From CAVTQY01 sp963736975 (GTDB lineage Bacteria > Pseudomonadota > Alphaproteobacteria > Acetobacterales > Acetobacteraceae), in contig CAVTQY010000001.1 in NCBI GenBank assembly GCA_963736975.1, positions 3,906,001 to 3,970,000 of the forward strand: a stretch of DNA of 64,000 bases, read 5' to 3'. Numbering within the stretch: position 1 is the stretch's first letter; each line of letters opens with the position of its first letter. A program made the translations under genes and the position numbers. Under the pieces are notes generated by a model that was given only the letters and a program-made list of their open reading frames with translations, did no database searches and was not told the origin of the DNA. Below, in pieces: positions 63,902 through 64,000 of the stretch.

Positions 63902-64000
63902 GAACTTACGCTCCTGCTGTTTCTACCGACGGAAAGAGCGCCAGAACGGCGGCTAACCCTTGCCGACGAACCCAAACTATCTCTCCGTCAAGGCGACTGC
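63902..64000. other. Right-edge sequence
   Basis: The last 99 bases hold the ribosome binding site and upstream region of the small exported protein. No gene seen. Confidence 0.4.

Noticed and set aside
1..64000. CRISPR array, rRNA or tRNA genes
   Set aside because: No regularly spaced repeats and no rRNA- or tRNA-like sequence was seen on either strand by eye. A covariance search would be needed to exclude a tRNA fully.

Overview
The window is GC-rich DNA from a Gram-negative bacterium, most likely an alphaproteobacterium and plausibly an Acetobacteraceae or Rhodospirillales member. That placement is inferred from base composition, many TRAP and peptide-type ABC transporters, exported proteins with Tat-like signals, a RodZ-like envelope protein and the IS families present; no rRNA or tRNA gene is present to confirm it. 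The region is accessory and decaying. Catabolic operons that look intact are separated by insertion sequences, IS remnants and pseudogenes broken by single-base indels.

Layout. 0-3.4 kb: an IS1-family element with 15-bp inverted repeats and an 8-bp target duplication that carries an AAA/DUF4143-type ATPase and two small genes as passengers. 4.3-7.3 kb: an IS110 remnant and an IS21 element. 7.5-15.5 kb: chromosomal genes (RodZ-like protein, wrbA, exosortase-type acyltransferase, exported desuccinylase-like hydrolase, DMT exporter) with IS630 and IS5-like remnants. 15.9-19.5 kb: an nfeD-slipin operon destroyed by two frameshifts and an IS481 insertion. 21.3-26.4 kb: TRAP transporter, SDR and ACMSD-like amidohydrolase. 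26.7-29.8 kb: second IS481 copy inside an IS5 remnant, then a deleted IS110 element. 29.9-34.7 kb: M20 amidohydrolase, iron-permease-like protein, truncated DUF3606 protein with a 184-bp IS derivative, sulfatase remnant and a large serine recombinase. 34.8-36.3 kb: S24-type regulator and DHFR-like reductase. 37.2-44.3 kb: a seven-gene set of 2-hydroxyacid dehydrogenase, APH-type kinase, class III PLP enzyme, GntR regulator and TRAP transporter. 44.7-48.6 kb: integrase remnant, an IS630 transposase split exactly by an IS110 element, and a YhaN-like remnant. 48.7-56.9 kb: peptide ABC transporter with two creatinase-like M24 enzymes and an M20 enzyme. 57.2-59 kb: DegP remnant, resolvase and HNH pair. 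59.3-63.6 kb: decaying Gfo/Idh-IolE sugar operon with a broken binding protein.

How the genes fit together. Four catabolic modules each pair an importer with cytoplasmic enzymes. The most coherent is 37.2-44.3 kb, where a kinase overlapping a class III PLP enzyme suggests phosphorylation of an amino-alcohol followed by elimination of phosphate and ammonia. The most interesting non-coding signal is in the 3' end of the 45.6-47.1 kb IS110 element. There a candidate bridge RNA contains one 8-mer matching each side of the element's actual target site and one 8-mer matching its own right end, in the expected order.
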